Below, in pieces: positions 52,429-61,422 of a stretch of DNA of 64,000 bases. Origin of the DNA: Amnibacterium endophyticum. GTDB taxonomy: Bacteria; Actinomycetota; Actinomycetes; Actinomycetales; Microbacteriaceae. Numbering within the stretch: the first letter of the stretch is position 1; every line of letters begins with the position of its first letter. Under the pieces are notes generated by a model. The model was not told where the DNA came from. It ran no database searches and was given only the letters and a program-made list of their open reading frames with translations. A program made the position numbers and the translations under genes. Where the stretch lies: the NCBI RefSeq assembly GCF_042680685.1, contig NZ_JBHUEA010000011.1, positions 1-64,000 on the forward strand. Reading direction: 5' to 3'.

Positions 52429-53532
52429 ATGGAGACGATCCGAGCCGCCGTGCTGCGGGCCGTGGGCGAGCCGCTGGCCGTCGAGGAGCTGCAGCTCGAC
52501 CCACCCGGTCCCGGTGAGATCCGGGTCCGCATCGAGGCCGCCGGCGTCTGCCACAGCGACCTCCACTACCTCTCCGGCGACCTGCCGGCCCGGCTGCCGA
52601 TCGTCGTCGGCCACGAGGGCGCGGGCATCGTGGAGGAGCTGGGCGACGGCGTCGACCGGTTCGCCGTCGGCGACCGGGTCGCGCTGCTCTGGCGTCCCCG
52701 CTGCGGCGAGTGCGACGCCTGCGTCCGCGGGAACCCCGCCCTCTGCCGGGTCGGCCGCGTCTTCGCCGAGACGAACGGCCTCTTCGACGGCACCACGCGC
52801 CTGCACGACGGCGAGGAGCGGGTGCACCACCTGATGGGCGTGTCCTGCTTCGCCGAGCAGGTCGTGGTGTCGGCCTCGAGCGCCGTGCCGGTGCCGGACG
52901 GCGTGCCGGCCGAGGTCGCGGCGATCTCCGCCTGCGCCGTCATCACCGGCGTCGGCGCGGTGATGAACGCGGTCGACTCCGCCGCGGGCCGCCCGCTCGG
53001 GGTGCTCGGCGCCGGCGGCGTCGGCCTCGCCGCCGTGATGGGGGCCCGGCTCGTCGGCGCGGAGCCGATCGTGGTGGCCGACCTCGACCCCGTGAAGCTC
53101 GACCTCGCCCGCCGCTTCGGCGCCACGCACGTCATCGACGCGGGCCGCGAGGACGTGGTCGAGCGGGTGCGGGCGATCACCGGCGACGGCGTGCCCTGGA
53201 TGATCGACGCCGTCGGCGCGCCCGCCACGATGGCGCAGTCCTTCGCCTGCCTGGCCCCCGAGGGCACGCTGGTGGCGATCGGGCTGGCCCGCGCCGGCGC
53301 GACCTTCTCGATCCCCGTCAACGAGCTCGTGCAGCGCCAGCGCCGCGTGGTCGGCGCCCTCTACGGCGCGAGCAGCCCGCGCATCGACCTGCCGCGCATC
53401 TTCGCGCTGTACCTCGCGGGCCGGCTGCCGCTCGACGACCTGATCGGCGCCCGCCGTCCCCTCGACCGCGTGAACGACGCGGTCGAGGCGCTCCGTGCGG
53501 GCGGGTCGGGCCGCGGCATCCTGACCCCCTGA
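52429..53532 (+). CDS. Zinc-dependent medium-chain alcohol dehydrogenase
   Basis: 367 residues. Catalytic-zinc residues are in GVCHSDLHYLSGDLP (Cys about 38) and VVGHEGAGIVEELG (His-Glu about 61). The structural zinc cysteines are in CGECDACVRGNPALC (about 88-102). The Rossmann motif GVLGAGGVGLAAVMGARLVG lies near 190. AAGGAGG at 52416-52422 fixes the ATG. It precedes the pentonate dehydratase gene by 45 bp and may oxidise a sugar or polyol for that pathway; the substrate is unknown. Confidence 0.92.
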   Translation: METIRAAVLRAVGEPLAVEELQLDPPGPGEIRVRIEAAGVCHSDLHYLSGDLPARLPIVVGHEGAGIVEELGDGVDRFAVGDRVALLWRPRCGECDACVRGNPALCRVGRVFAETNGLFDGTTRLHDGEERVHHLMGVSCFAEQVVVSASSAVPVPDGVPAEVAAISACAVITGVGAVMNAVDSAAGRPLGVLGAGGVGLAAVMGARLVGAEPIVVADLDPVKLDLARRFGATHVIDAGREDVVERVRAITGDGVPWMIDAVGAPATMAQSFACLAPEGTLVAIGLARAGATFSIPVNELVQRQRRVVGALYGASSPRIDLPRIFALYLAGRLPLDDLIGARRPLDRVNDAVEALRAGGSGRGILTP

Positions 53533-53577
53533 GCACATGAACCCCAGCACCCACCGGCGACGACGACGGGAGAGGCG

Positions 53578-55311
53578 ATGACGCAGCTGCGGAGTCAGCA
53601 GTGGTACGGCGGCGAGGGCCGCGACGGGTACCTCCACCGGGCCTGGATGCGGCGCGGCGTGGCGGACGACGGCTTCACGAAGCCGCAGATCGCGATCGCG
53701 AACACCGCGAGCGACCTGACGCCGTGCAACATGCACCTCGACGAGGTGTCGCTCGCCGTGAAGGCGGGGGTCGCCGAGGCGGGCGGCATCGGGCTCGACC
53801 TGCCGGTCGTCTCGCTCGGCGAGACGCTGGTGCGCCCGACGGCGATGCTCTGGCGCAACATGGCCGCGATGGCGATGGAGGAGATGTTCCGCGCCAACCC
53901 GATCGACGGCCTCGTGCTGCTCGGGGGCTGCGACAAGACGATCCCCGCGCTGCTGATGGCGGCCGCCTCCGTCGGCATCCCCGCGGTCGTCGTGCCGGGC
54001 GGCCCGATGATGAACGGGATGTTCCGCGGCAAGCGGATGGGCTGCGGCACCGGCGTCTGGCAGCTGTCCGAGGAGGTGCGCGCGGGCACCTTGTCGCAGG
54101 AGGCCTTCCTCGCCTCCGACCGCTCGATGATCCGCAGCAAGGGCCACTGCAACACCATGGGCACCGCCTCGACGATGGCGGTGATGGCGGAGGCGCTCGG
54201 CATGACGATCCCCGGGACCGCCGGCACGCCCGCGCCGGACTCGCGCCTGCTCGAGGCGGCGACCGCGACCGGTGCGCTCGCCGTCGACCTGGTGCGCGAG
54301 GGCCGCACGATCGGCGACGTGCTGACGAAGGAGGCGTTCGAGAACGCGATCGTCGCGATCGCGGCGTGCGGCGGCTCGACGAACTCCGTCATCCACCTGA
54401 TGGCGATCGCGGGCCGGCTCGGCATCGAGCTGACGCTCGAGGACTTCGACCGCATCGGCGCGACGGTGCCGCTGCTCGTGAACCTGCAGCCGGCGGGCGC
54501 CTTCCTCATGGAGGACCTGTACAACGCCGGCGGGCTGCTCGCGGTGCTCGCCCAGGTGCGCGACCTGCTGCACCCCGAGCCGATCACCGTGACTGGGCGT
54601 CCGCTGGTCGACTACCTGGACGACCAGCCGATCTGGGACCCGCAGGTGATCGCCACCCGCGAGGCGCCGCTGATCCCCGCCGCGGGCGAGGGCACTGCGG
54701 GCGCCGGGATCGCGGTGCTGCGCGGCAACCTCGCCCCGAACGGCGCGATCATCAAGCCGGCCGCCGCCACCGGCGAGCTGCTCGTGCACCGCGGACGGGC
54801 CGTCGTCTTCGACTCGATCGAGGACTTCCACGCCCGCGTCGACGACCCCGACCTCGACGTCACGCCGGACTCGGTGCTGATCCTGCGCGGCTGCGGGCCG
54901 ATGGGCTACCCGGGCATGCCCGAGGTGTCGAACCTGCCGCTGCCGCAGAAGATCCTCGCCACCGGCGTGCGGGACATGGTCCGCATCTGCGACGGCCGCA
55001 TGTCCGGCACCGCGTACGGCACGGTCGTGCTGCACGTCTCCCCCGAGGCCGCCGCGGGCGGCCCGCTCGGGCTCGTGCAGGACGGCGACGAGATCGTGCT
55101 CGACGTGCCGAACCGCTCCCTCGTGCTCGACGTGCCGGAGGCGGAGCTCGCGGCGCGGACGCCGTCGGCGGCGCTCGTCGCCGGCTTCGCGAAGCCGACC
55201 CGCGGCTGGGAGCGGCTGTACATCGACCACGTGCAGGGTGCTGACACGGGCGCCGACCTCGACTTCCTGGTCGGCGCGAGCGGAGCGGAGGTCGCACGTG
55301 AGTCCCACTGA
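53578..55311 (+). CDS. IlvD/Edd-family dehydratase, probable pentonate (L-arabinonate/D-xylonate) dehydratase
   Basis: 577 residues. It removes water from sugar acids to give 2-keto-3-deoxy acids, using an Fe-S cluster. Cluster cysteines are C50 (TPCNMH), C118 (GGCDKT) and C191 (GHCNTMG). The opening LRSQQWYGG...RAWM, the IAVLRGNLAPNGAI segment and the ending LDFLVGASGAEVARESH follow the sugar-acid subgroup, closest in pattern to L-arabinonate dehydratases as I remember them, rather than biosynthetic IlvD. It is followed by FAH-family and aldehyde dehydrogenase genes, matching a Weimberg-type pathway. GGGAGAGG lies before the ATG. Confidence 0.9.
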   Translation: MTQLRSQQWYGGEGRDGYLHRAWMRRGVADDGFTKPQIAIANTASDLTPCNMHLDEVSLAVKAGVAEAGGIGLDLPVVSLGETLVRPTAMLWRNMAAMAMEEMFRANPIDGLVLLGGCDKTIPALLMAAASVGIPAVVVPGGPMMNGMFRGKRMGCGTGVWQLSEEVRAGTLSQEAFLASDRSMIRSKGHCNTMGTASTMAVMAEALGMTIPGTAGTPAPDSRLLEAATATGALAVDLVREGRTIGDVLTKEAFENAIVAIAACGGSTNSVIHLMAIAGRLGIELTLEDFDRIGATVPLLVNLQPAGAFLMEDLYNAGGLLAVLAQVRDLLHPEPITVTGRPLVDYLDDQPIWDPQVIATREAPLIPAAGEGTAGAGIAVLRGNLAPNGAIIKPAAATGELLVHRGRAVVFDSIEDFHARVDDPDLDVTPDSVLILRGCGPMGYPGMPEVSNLPLPQKILATGVRDMVRICDGRMSGTAYGTVVLHVSPEAAAGGPLGLVQDGDEIVLDVPNRSLVLDVPEAELAARTPSAALVAGFAKPTRGWERLYIDHVQGADTGADLDFLVGASGAEVARESH

Positions 55312-56185
55312 CGTCCCCGAGGGCGCGATCCGGCGCGTCGGGCTGCCGGACGGGAGCACCCGCTGGACGGTGCGCCGCGACGGCGCCGACCACCTGCTGG
55401 AGGACGGCCTCGCCGACCTCCTCGCGCTGCCGCGGGCCGAGGCGCGCGCCCGGCTCGAGGCCGCCGACCACCCGCTCGAGCCCGGCTCCCGCGTGCTCGC
55501 GCCGGTCGACCGGCAGGAGGTCTGGGCCTCCGGCGTCACCTACGCCCGCAGCCGGGACGAGCGGATGGCCGAGTCGACGGAGGCGTCGGTCTACGACCGC
55601 GTGTACGCGGCGGAGCGCCCCGAGCTGTTCTTCAAGGCGCCGGCCTGGCGCGTCGTGGCACCCGGCGACGCGATCGGGGTCCGCGCCGACTCGGGCTGGG
55701 ACGTGCCGGAGCCCGAGCTCGCGCTCGTCTTCGACGCGGCCGGCGAGCTGTTCGGCTACGTGGCCGGGAACGACGTCTCGAGCCGGTCGATCGAGGGCGA
55801 GAACCCGCTGTACCTGCCGCAGGCGAAGGTCTACGAGGCCGCATGCGCCCTCGGCCCGGCGATCGTCCCCGCGTGGGCCGTCGACGGCCCCTTCCCGATC
55901 CGCCTCGAGATCGAGCGGGACGGCGCGGCCGTCTTCCGCGGGGACACGACCACCGCGGACCTGACGCGCTCGGCGGAGGACCTGGGCGCCTGGCTGTTCG
56001 CCGCGATGCCGTTCCCCGACGGGGTCGTGCTGCTGACCGGCACCGGCATCGTGCCGGACGAGTCGTTCTCGCTGACCGCGGGCGACGTCGTCCGGGTCGC
56101 GATCGAGGGCGTCGGCGTGCTCGAGAACCCCGTGCGCGCCGTGGGGAGGGACCTCCGGGGCGGGACCGGGAGGATGGAGCGATGA
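55298..56185 (+). CDS. FAH-family hydratase/dehydratase, probable 2-keto-3-deoxy-pentonate dehydratase (XylX-type)
   Basis: 295 residues. The fumarylacetoacetate-hydrolase fold shows metal acids in DVPEPELALVFD (about residues 132-143), GNDVSSRSIEGENPLYLPQAKVY-type catalytic region with KVYE, and LLTGTGIVPDESFSLTAGDVV. In Weimberg pathways such an enzyme converts 2-keto-3-deoxy-pentonate to 2-ketoglutarate semialdehyde; here that role is inferred from its position between the pentonate dehydratase and the semialdehyde dehydrogenase. The GTG at 55298 overlaps the previous gene by 14 bp; the stop overlaps the next ATG by 4 bp. Confidence 0.88.
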   Translation: MSPTDVPEGAIRRVGLPDGSTRWTVRRDGADHLLEDGLADLLALPRAEARARLEAADHPLEPGSRVLAPVDRQEVWASGVTYARSRDERMAESTEASVYDRVYAAERPELFFKAPAWRVVAPGDAIGVRADSGWDVPEPELALVFDAAGELFGYVAGNDVSSRSIEGENPLYLPQAKVYEAACALGPAIVPAWAVDGPFPIRLEIERDGAAVFRGDTTTADLTRSAEDLGAWLFAAMPFPDGVVLLTGTGIVPDESFSLTAGDVVRVAIEGVGVLENPVRAVGRDLRGGTGRMER

Positions 56186-57630
56186 CGGACACCGCACCGG
56201 CCGAGCTCGACGCCCTCCTCGATGCGGCGGTCGCCGCAGCCGCCGTGCTGCGCGACCGCCCGCTGACGGAGCGCGCCGCGTGGCTGCGCGCCGCCGCCGA
56301 GGCGCTCGACGCGGACGCGGAGGCGCTGCTGCCGCTGGCGGAGGAGGAGTCGCACCTCCCCCGCCCCCGCCTGACCGGCGAGCTGGCCCGGACGACGTTC
56401 CAGCTGCGGCTCTTCGCCGACGAGGTCGAGACCGGCGCCTTCCTCGATGCGGTGATCGACCACGCCGACCCCGACTGGGGCATGGGCCCGCGGCCGGACC
56501 TGCGTCGCATGCTCGTTCCGCTCGGCCCCGTGGCCGTGTGGGCGGCGAGCAACTTCCCGTTCGCGTTCTCGGTCGCGGGCGGCGACACGGCGTCCGCGCT
56601 CGCCGCAGGCTGCCCCGTCCTGCTCGTCGCGCATCCCGGCCACCCGCGGCTGTCGGAGCGCACCGCCCGCGTGCTCCGCGATGCGCTGACCGCCGCCGGC
56701 GCCCCGGACGGCGTGTTCGCCCTCGTCGAGGGCCAGGACGCCGGGCGCACGCTGATCCAGGACCCGCGGGTCACCGCGGGGGCGTTCACGGGTTCGCTGC
56801 GCGGCGGCCGCGCCCTCTTCGACCTCGCCGCCGGCCGGGAGGCGCCGATCCCCTTCTACGGCGAGCTCGGCAGCACGAACCCCGCCGTCGTGACCCGCGG
56901 CGCCGCGGGAGCGCGCGCGGCGGAGATCGCGGAGGGCTTCGCGGGCTCGATGAGCCTCGGCGTCGGCCAGTTCTGCACGAAGCCGGGCGTGCTGCTCGTT
57001 CCCGCGGGCTCCGAGGTGCCCGCGCTCGTCGCCGAGCGACTCGGCGCGATGGCGGGCGCACCGATGCTGAACGGACGCATCCGGGACGGATACGGGCAGG
57101 CGCTCGAGGCGCTCGCCGCCCACGAGGTGGTGGAGGTGCTCGCGGGCTCCGTCGACCCCGACGCGGACCCCGCCCCGACGCTGCTGCGCACGAGCGCCGC
57201 GGAGGTCGTGGCCGACCCGCGCCCGCTGACGGCCGAGGTGTTCGGCCCCGCCGCACTCGTCGTGGAGTACGCGGACGACGCCGAGCTGCTCGACGCCGTC
57301 CGCGCCTTCGAGGGGCAGCTGACCGCGACGGTGCACGGCGAGCCCGACGAGCAGGTCGTGCCCGCGCTGCTCGACACGCTGTCGGAGCGCGCCGGCCGCG
57401 TGCTCTGGGGCGGCTGGCCGACCGGGGTGACCGTGTCGTACGCGCAGCAGCACGGCGGCCCCTACCCGGCGACGACCGCGGTCGGCACGACGAGCGTCGG
57501 CACCGCGGCGATGGAGCGCTTCCTCCGCCCCGTCGCCTACCAGGGCCTCCCGGACGCCCTGCTGCCGCCGCCGCTGCGCGACGGCAACCCGTGGGCCGTC
57601 CCCCAGCGCATCGACGGCACCCGCCCCTGA
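56182..57630 (+). CDS. Aldehyde dehydrogenase, probable 2-ketoglutarate semialdehyde dehydrogenase
   Basis: 482 residues. ALDH fold with cofactor/oxyanion segment WAASNFPFAFSVAGGDTASAL (Asn about 121), the general base Glu in FYGELGSTNP (E228) and the catalytic Cys in GQFCTKPG (C265). The SVAGGDTASALAAG and GELGSTNPAVV patterns belong to the ketoglutarate-semialdehyde dehydrogenase group. It would yield 2-oxoglutarate, the last step of the Weimberg route. ATG overlaps the previous stop; a bidirectional terminator follows. Confidence 0.9.
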   Translation: MTDTAPAELDALLDAAVAAAAVLRDRPLTERAAWLRAAAEALDADAEALLPLAEEESHLPRPRLTGELARTTFQLRLFADEVETGAFLDAVIDHADPDWGMGPRPDLRRMLVPLGPVAVWAASNFPFAFSVAGGDTASALAAGCPVLLVAHPGHPRLSERTARVLRDALTAAGAPDGVFALVEGQDAGRTLIQDPRVTAGAFTGSLRGGRALFDLAAGREAPIPFYGELGSTNPAVVTRGAAGARAAEIAEGFAGSMSLGVGQFCTKPGVLLVPAGSEVPALVAERLGAMAGAPMLNGRIRDGYGQALEALAAHEVVEVLAGSVDPDADPAPTLLRTSAAEVVADPRPLTAEVFGPAALVVEYADDAELLDAVRAFEGQLTATVHGEPDEQVVPALLDTLSERAGRVLWGGWPTGVTVSYAQQHGGPYPATTAVGTTSVGTAAMERFLRPVAYQGLPDALLPPPLRDGNPWAVPQRIDGTRP

Positions 57631-57645
57631 CCTCCCCGACCTCGC

Positions 57646-57702
57646 TCGTATCGCGATTCGAGCCGCCTCGCAGCGATGCAGGCGGCTCGAATCGCGCTAC
57701 GA
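57646..57702. terminator. Bidirectional hairpin terminator between convergent operons
   Basis: 23-bp arms at 57646-57668 and 57680-57702 with one mismatch and an 11-nt loop. It lies midway between the two convergent stop codons. Confidence 0.85.
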
Positions 57703-57709
57703 ACAGGGG

Positions 57710-58570
57710 TCAGACGGCGGAGCGGTGCGGGTGGGCGCCGGTGACGCCCGGCTCGACCGCGAAGATCGAGCCCGCCTCGGGCTCGACCTCGCCCTCGGGC
57801 AGGCCGTCGCGCGAGGTCGTGATGTAGAGGGTGCGGAGGTCGGGGCCGCCGAACGTGCACGACGTCACGTTGCGGCAGGGCAGCTCGACGACCTCGGTCA
57901 GCGTGCCGTCCGGGTCGTAGCGGCGCACCGCGCCGCCGCCCCAGAACGCGACCCAGAGCCCGTCCTCCTCGTCGATCGCCATCCCGTCTGACTGCCCCTC
58001 GCCGTCGGCGAACGAGACCACGGTCGACCGGTCGCCGAAGGCCCCGGTCGCCCCGTCGAACGGGTAGCGCGAGATGCGGCCGGTCGGGGTGTCGCTGTAG
58101 AAGGCGGTAGCGCCGTCCGCCGACCACTGGAGCCCGTTCGAGATCGTCACCCCGGTCAGCGCGGCGGCCATGCCGCCCTCGGCGTCGAACCGCCAGAGGG
58201 TGCCCGCACCGGTCGTCACGTCGTAGGCCATCGTGCCGATGTAGAGCCGGCCCTGCGGGTCGCAGCCTCCCTCGTTCATCCGGATCGCGGGGTCGTCGAG
58301 GGCGTGGCGCTCGTCGCCGACCGGGCGCAGCTCGTCGTCGAGCCGCTGCAGCCCGTGCTCGCGGGCGAGCACCAGCCCGCCGTCGAGCCGGCGCCGCAGG
58401 ACGGCCGCGACCCCGCCGTACTCGTGCCGCACCGGCTCGCCGTCGGCGCCGAGCTCGACGACCGCGCCGGCGAGCATGTCGACGGAGAGGAGCCGCTCGC
58501 GCTCCTCGTCCCAGAACGGACCCTCCCCGTGGAAGGCCACCACGTCCGTCACCCTGGTCAACGCGGTCAC
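57710..58570 (-). CDS. SMP-30/gluconolaconase-family sugar lactonase (XylC-type)
   Basis: 286 residues forming a six-bladed propeller that hydrolyses sugar lactones. Metal ligands of the family are seen as Glu in AFHGEGPFWDEE (about 16), Asn in TISNGLQWS (about 144) and Asp in GQSDGMAIDEEDGLW (about 194). RMNEGGCDPQGRLYIGTM is a further family signature. GTG 58570 overlaps the dehydrogenase stop by 4 bp (58576 is an alternative). Dehydrogenase plus lactonase form the entry to oxidative pentose breakdown. Confidence 0.92.
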   Translation of the reverse strand: MTALTRVTDVVAFHGEGPFWDEERERLLSVDMLAGAVVELGADGEPVRHEYGGVAAVLRRRLDGGLVLAREHGLQRLDDELRPVGDERHALDDPAIRMNEGGCDPQGRLYIGTMAYDVTTGAGTLWRFDAEGGMAAALTGVTISNGLQWSADGATAFYSDTPTGRISRYPFDGATGAFGDRSTVVSFADGEGQSDGMAIDEEDGLWVAFWGGGAVRRYDPDGTLTEVVELPCRNVTSCTFGGPDLRTLYITTSRDGLPEGEVEPEAGSIFAVEPGVTGAHPHRSAV

Positions 58571-59340
58571 ATCCACCCTCCGTCCACGACCCACTGCTGC
58601 GCGGTGCAGGATCGCGAGTCGTCGGCAGCCAACCACAGCAGCATGCGAGCCACGTCGTCGGGCATCAGGTGCTGCGGGAGGCACTGGTTGCGCGCGATCG
58701 ACTCCTCCGCCTCGGGCGTCACCCAGTCGGCGAGCTGCCGCTCCGTCATGATCCAGCCGGGGATGATGCAGTTCACCCGGATCGCCCACGGCCCGTACTC
58801 GCGGGCGAGGGTGCGGGTGAGCCCCTCGACCCCCGCCTTCGCGGTGATGTAGCCGGGCAGGTCCATCAGGTCGATGTGCGCGCTGATCGAGCCGAGGTTC
58901 ACGATGGAGCCGCCGCCCGCGTCGCGCATGCCGGGTGCGACCGCCTGGGCGGCGAAGAAGTGGTGGCGCACGTTCACCGCCATCCGGTCGTCCCAGAGCG
59001 CCTCGTCCATCTCGGCGACCTTGTCGCGGTGGTCGTTCGCCGCGTTGTTCACGAGCACGCGGATGACGCCCAGCTCGCCGGCGACCCGGCCGATCGCGGC
59101 CCGCAGCGCGGGCACGTCGCGGACGTCGCACTCGAGGAAGCGGACCTCGGCGCCGCCCGCCGCCAGGCGCTGCTCGAGGGCCCGGCCGCGCTCGACGTCG
59201 AGGTCGACGAAGCCGACCCGCGCTCCCTGCCCGGCGAGCTGCTCGACGAACTCGGCGCCGAGGCCGGACGCGCCGCCGCTGACGAAGGCGGTGCGCCCGG
59301 CGAGGCTCGGGTAGGTCGCCCAGCCCCCCTCGGCGCTCAT
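58567..59340 (-). CDS. Short-chain dehydrogenase, XylB-like pentose 1-dehydrogenase
   Basis: 257 residues. NAD motif FVSGGASGLGAEFV (about residues 19-32), NNAANDHRDKVAEMD, catalytic Ser in GSISAH (about 149), Tyr-Lys in GYITAKAG (about Y162, K166). Segments ATYPSLAGR, WDDRMAVNVRHHFF, QAVAPGM, WVTPEAEESI, NQCL and the tail CTAQQWVVDGGW closely follow Caulobacter D-xylose 1-dehydrogenase as I remember it. With the lactonase next door this supports oxidation of D-xylose or a similar aldose to the lactone and acid. The ATG overlaps the aldo/keto reductase stop. Confidence 0.88.
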   Translation of the reverse strand: MSAEGGWATYPSLAGRTAFVSGGASGLGAEFVEQLAGQGARVGFVDLDVERGRALEQRLAAGGAEVRFLECDVRDVPALRAAIGRVAGELGVIRVLVNNAANDHRDKVAEMDEALWDDRMAVNVRHHFFAAQAVAPGMRDAGGGSIVNLGSISAHIDLMDLPGYITAKAGVEGLTRTLAREYGPWAIRVNCIIPGWIMTERQLADWVTPEAEESIARNQCLPQHLMPDDVARMLLWLAADDSRSCTAQQWVVDGGWM

Positions 59341-60290
59341 GCGGGCAGGACGGAGCCGGCCGGCGCGAGCGCGTCGAGCTCGGCCCAGAGGCCGTCCGGG
59401 ATCGGGACCTGCGCCAGCCGCACGGTCGCCTCGATCCGCTCCGGCGACGACATCCCGACCACGGTCGAGTGGATCGACGGGGAGCGCATCGAGAACTGCA
59501 GCGCGGCGGCCGCGAGCGGCACCCCGGCCTCGTCGCACGCCCGGGCCATCGCGCGGGCCGCATCGGCGAACACGTCCCCGCGCTCGCCGTAGGCGTACTT
59601 CGACTGCACGTCCGGGCCCTTCACCAGCATCCCGCCGCCGTACGGCGCGGCGTTCAGCACGCCGATCCCGGCGGCGGCCGCGCGCTCGAACAGCGGCCCG
59701 GCGGAGCGGTCGAGCAGCGTGTACCGGTTGTGGTTCAGCACGACGTCGAACGCGCCGGTGTCGAGGTAGCGCTGCATGAGGTCGACCGGGCCGCCCGCGA
59801 CGCCGAGCGCGTCGACGAGGCCCTCCTCGCGCAGCCGCACGAGCGCCTCCACCGGCCCGCCCGGTGCGACGCCGTCCTCGAAGGCGATCCGCTCGGGGTC
59901 GTGCAGGTGCAGCAGCGGCACCCGGTCGACGCCGAGCCGCTCGAGGCTCTCCTCGAACGAGCGCCGCACCCGGTCCCCCGAGAAGTCCTCGGAGCCGGGC
60001 GCCGGGTCGGCCTTCGTCGCGAGCACGACGCCGTCGGGCACCCCGCCGGCGCGGCGCACGGCGATCCCGATCCGCTGCTCCGCCTCACCGTGCTCGCCGT
60101 ACCCGTTGGAGGTGTCGACGAACGTGAGCGGGCCGGCGAATGCGGCCTCGACGGTCGCGACCGCGCGCTCCTCGGGCACCTCGTACCCGTAGAGGAACGC
60201 CATCGACGCGAGCGGGCTGGTGCCGACGCAGATCGACGGGACCGCGATGCCCGTGCGGCCGAGCGGGCGCGGGTCGAGCCCGGGCGTCAC
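59337..60290 (-). CDS. Aldo/keto reductase family protein (D-threo-aldose 1-dehydrogenase type)
   Basis: 317 residues. The NAD(P)-dependent TIM-barrel shows the catalytic tetrad: Asp and Tyr in FVDTSNGYGEHGEAEQRIG (about 51-58), Lys in ATKADP (about 87), His in LLHLHDP (about 123). GRTGIAVPSICVGTSPL and the C-terminal SPSIHSTVVGMSSPERIEAT suit the L-fucose/aldose dehydrogenase subgroup. It could be a second sugar dehydrogenase feeding the lactonase. GTG 60290 and the stop at 59337 overlap both neighbours by 4 bp. Confidence 0.9.
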   Translation of the reverse strand: MTPGLDPRPLGRTGIAVPSICVGTSPLASMAFLYGYEVPEERAVATVEAAFAGPLTFVDTSNGYGEHGEAEQRIGIAVRRAGGVPDGVVLATKADPAPGSEDFSGDRVRRSFEESLERLGVDRVPLLHLHDPERIAFEDGVAPGGPVEALVRLREEGLVDALGVAGGPVDLMQRYLDTGAFDVVLNHNRYTLLDRSAGPLFERAAAAGIGVLNAAPYGGGMLVKGPDVQSKYAYGERGDVFADAARAMARACDEAGVPLAAAALQFSMRSPSIHSTVVGMSSPERIEATVRLAQVPIPDGLWAELDALAPAGSVLPA

Positions 60291-61345
60291 GCCTGCACCG
60301 CCGCGGGCGCGTGCGCCTCGAACACCTCGCGGCTCGCGTGGTACGCCGTCACGAGGCGCTCGAGCACGGCGTCGGTCGTCGGGTCCGCCGCGGTCTGCTC
60401 GGGGTGCGCCTCCCGCCAGGCCAGCAGCCGGCGGATCGCCCGGTGGAAGGTGAGGCGCTGTCCGAAGGCCGGTACGAAGCGCTTGATCTTGCTGTTGTCG
60501 AACACCGCGCTGTGGGACAGGTCGCCGACGAGCAGCTCGGACCAGAACCAGTCCGGCGCCACCACCGGGTACAGCTCGCTCGGCACGTGGACGAGCTTCG
60601 CGGGGACCCCGAGCGCGTCGGCGATCGCGGTGTGGACCTGGTCCCAGGTCCACACGTCGTCGCCCGTGATGTGGAAGGTCTCCCCGATCGCGCGCGGGTT
60701 GCCGAGCAGCCCGACGAGCCCGACCGCGAAGTCCTCCGCGTGCGTGAGCGTCCAGAGCGAGGTGCCGTCGCCGTGCACGGGCACCTCGGCGCCCCGGGCG
60801 ATCCGGTCGATCACGGTCCAGTCCCCCGCGAGCGGCGGGTTCGCGTCGTCGTAGGTGTGCGACGGGCGCACGATCGTCATCGGGAAGCCGTGCTCCGCGA
60901 ACGCCTCGTGCATCACGTCCTCCGCCCGTAGCTTCGCCCGCGCGTAGGAAAGGAAGCGGTTGTGCGTCGGCGTCGACTCGGTGATCGGCGTCTGCAGCAC
61001 CGGCTTGCCGTACACGGACGCCGAGGAGATGTACACGTACTGGCGGGTCAGCGGCCCGAGCACGCGCACGGCGCGCTCCGCGTCCTCCCGGTCGTAGGAG
61101 AGGAAGTTCACGATCGCGTCGAACGAGCGGCCCTCGAGCGCCGCGGTGAGCGACGCCTCGTCCGTCACGTCGCCGGTGATCGACTCGACGCCGTCCGGGA
61201 GCGTGCGCCCCTTGGCGTTGTTGCCGCGGTTCAGCACCGCCACCCGCATGCCGCTCTCCACGGAGAGCCGCACGCACGAGGCGCTGATGGTGCCCGTGCC
61301 TCCGATGTAGAGGACGGACAGCGCCGCCTCGTCCCGCTCCAGCAT
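60287..61345 (-). CDS. NAD-dependent epimerase/dehydratase-like protein
   Basis: 352 residues of the atypical extended SDR group. N-terminal motif LYIGGTGTISASCVRLSV (about 15-32) has GGTGxIS instead of GxxGxxG, and the active-site region is SVYGKPVLQ with SYARAKLRAED (Tyr-x-x-x-Lys form YARAK). RPSHTYDDANPP and FHITGDDVWTWDQVHTAI fit the group. GGAAGGCAGG lies before ATG 61345. In operon with sugar oxidation genes, probably acts on a sugar derivative; the reaction is unknown. Confidence 0.88.
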   Translation of the reverse strand: MLERDEAALSVLYIGGTGTISASCVRLSVESGMRVAVLNRGNNAKGRTLPDGVESITGDVTDEASLTAALEGRSFDAIVNFLSYDREDAERAVRVLGPLTRQYVYISSASVYGKPVLQTPITESTPTHNRFLSYARAKLRAEDVMHEAFAEHGFPMTIVRPSHTYDDANPPLAGDWTVIDRIARGAEVPVHGDGTSLWTLTHAEDFAVGLVGLLGNPRAIGETFHITGDDVWTWDQVHTAIADALGVPAKLVHVPSELYPVVAPDWFWSELLVGDLSHSAVFDNSKIKRFVPAFGQRLTFHRAIRRLLAWREAHPEQTAADPTTDAVLERLVTAYHASREVFEAHAPAAVQA

Positions 61346-61422
61346 GGTCCTGCCTTCCTGCCGGGCACCCGCCCGGCGTCTGCTCGCGGCCCCGACGCCC
61401 GAGGCCGCCTGCTCGTGGGGCC

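Noticed and set aside
53578..55311. Branched-chain amino acid biosynthesis gene ilvD
   Set aside because: N- and C-terminal patterns and the neighbouring FAH and semialdehyde dehydrogenase genes fit a sugar-acid dehydratase; no other ilv genes are near.
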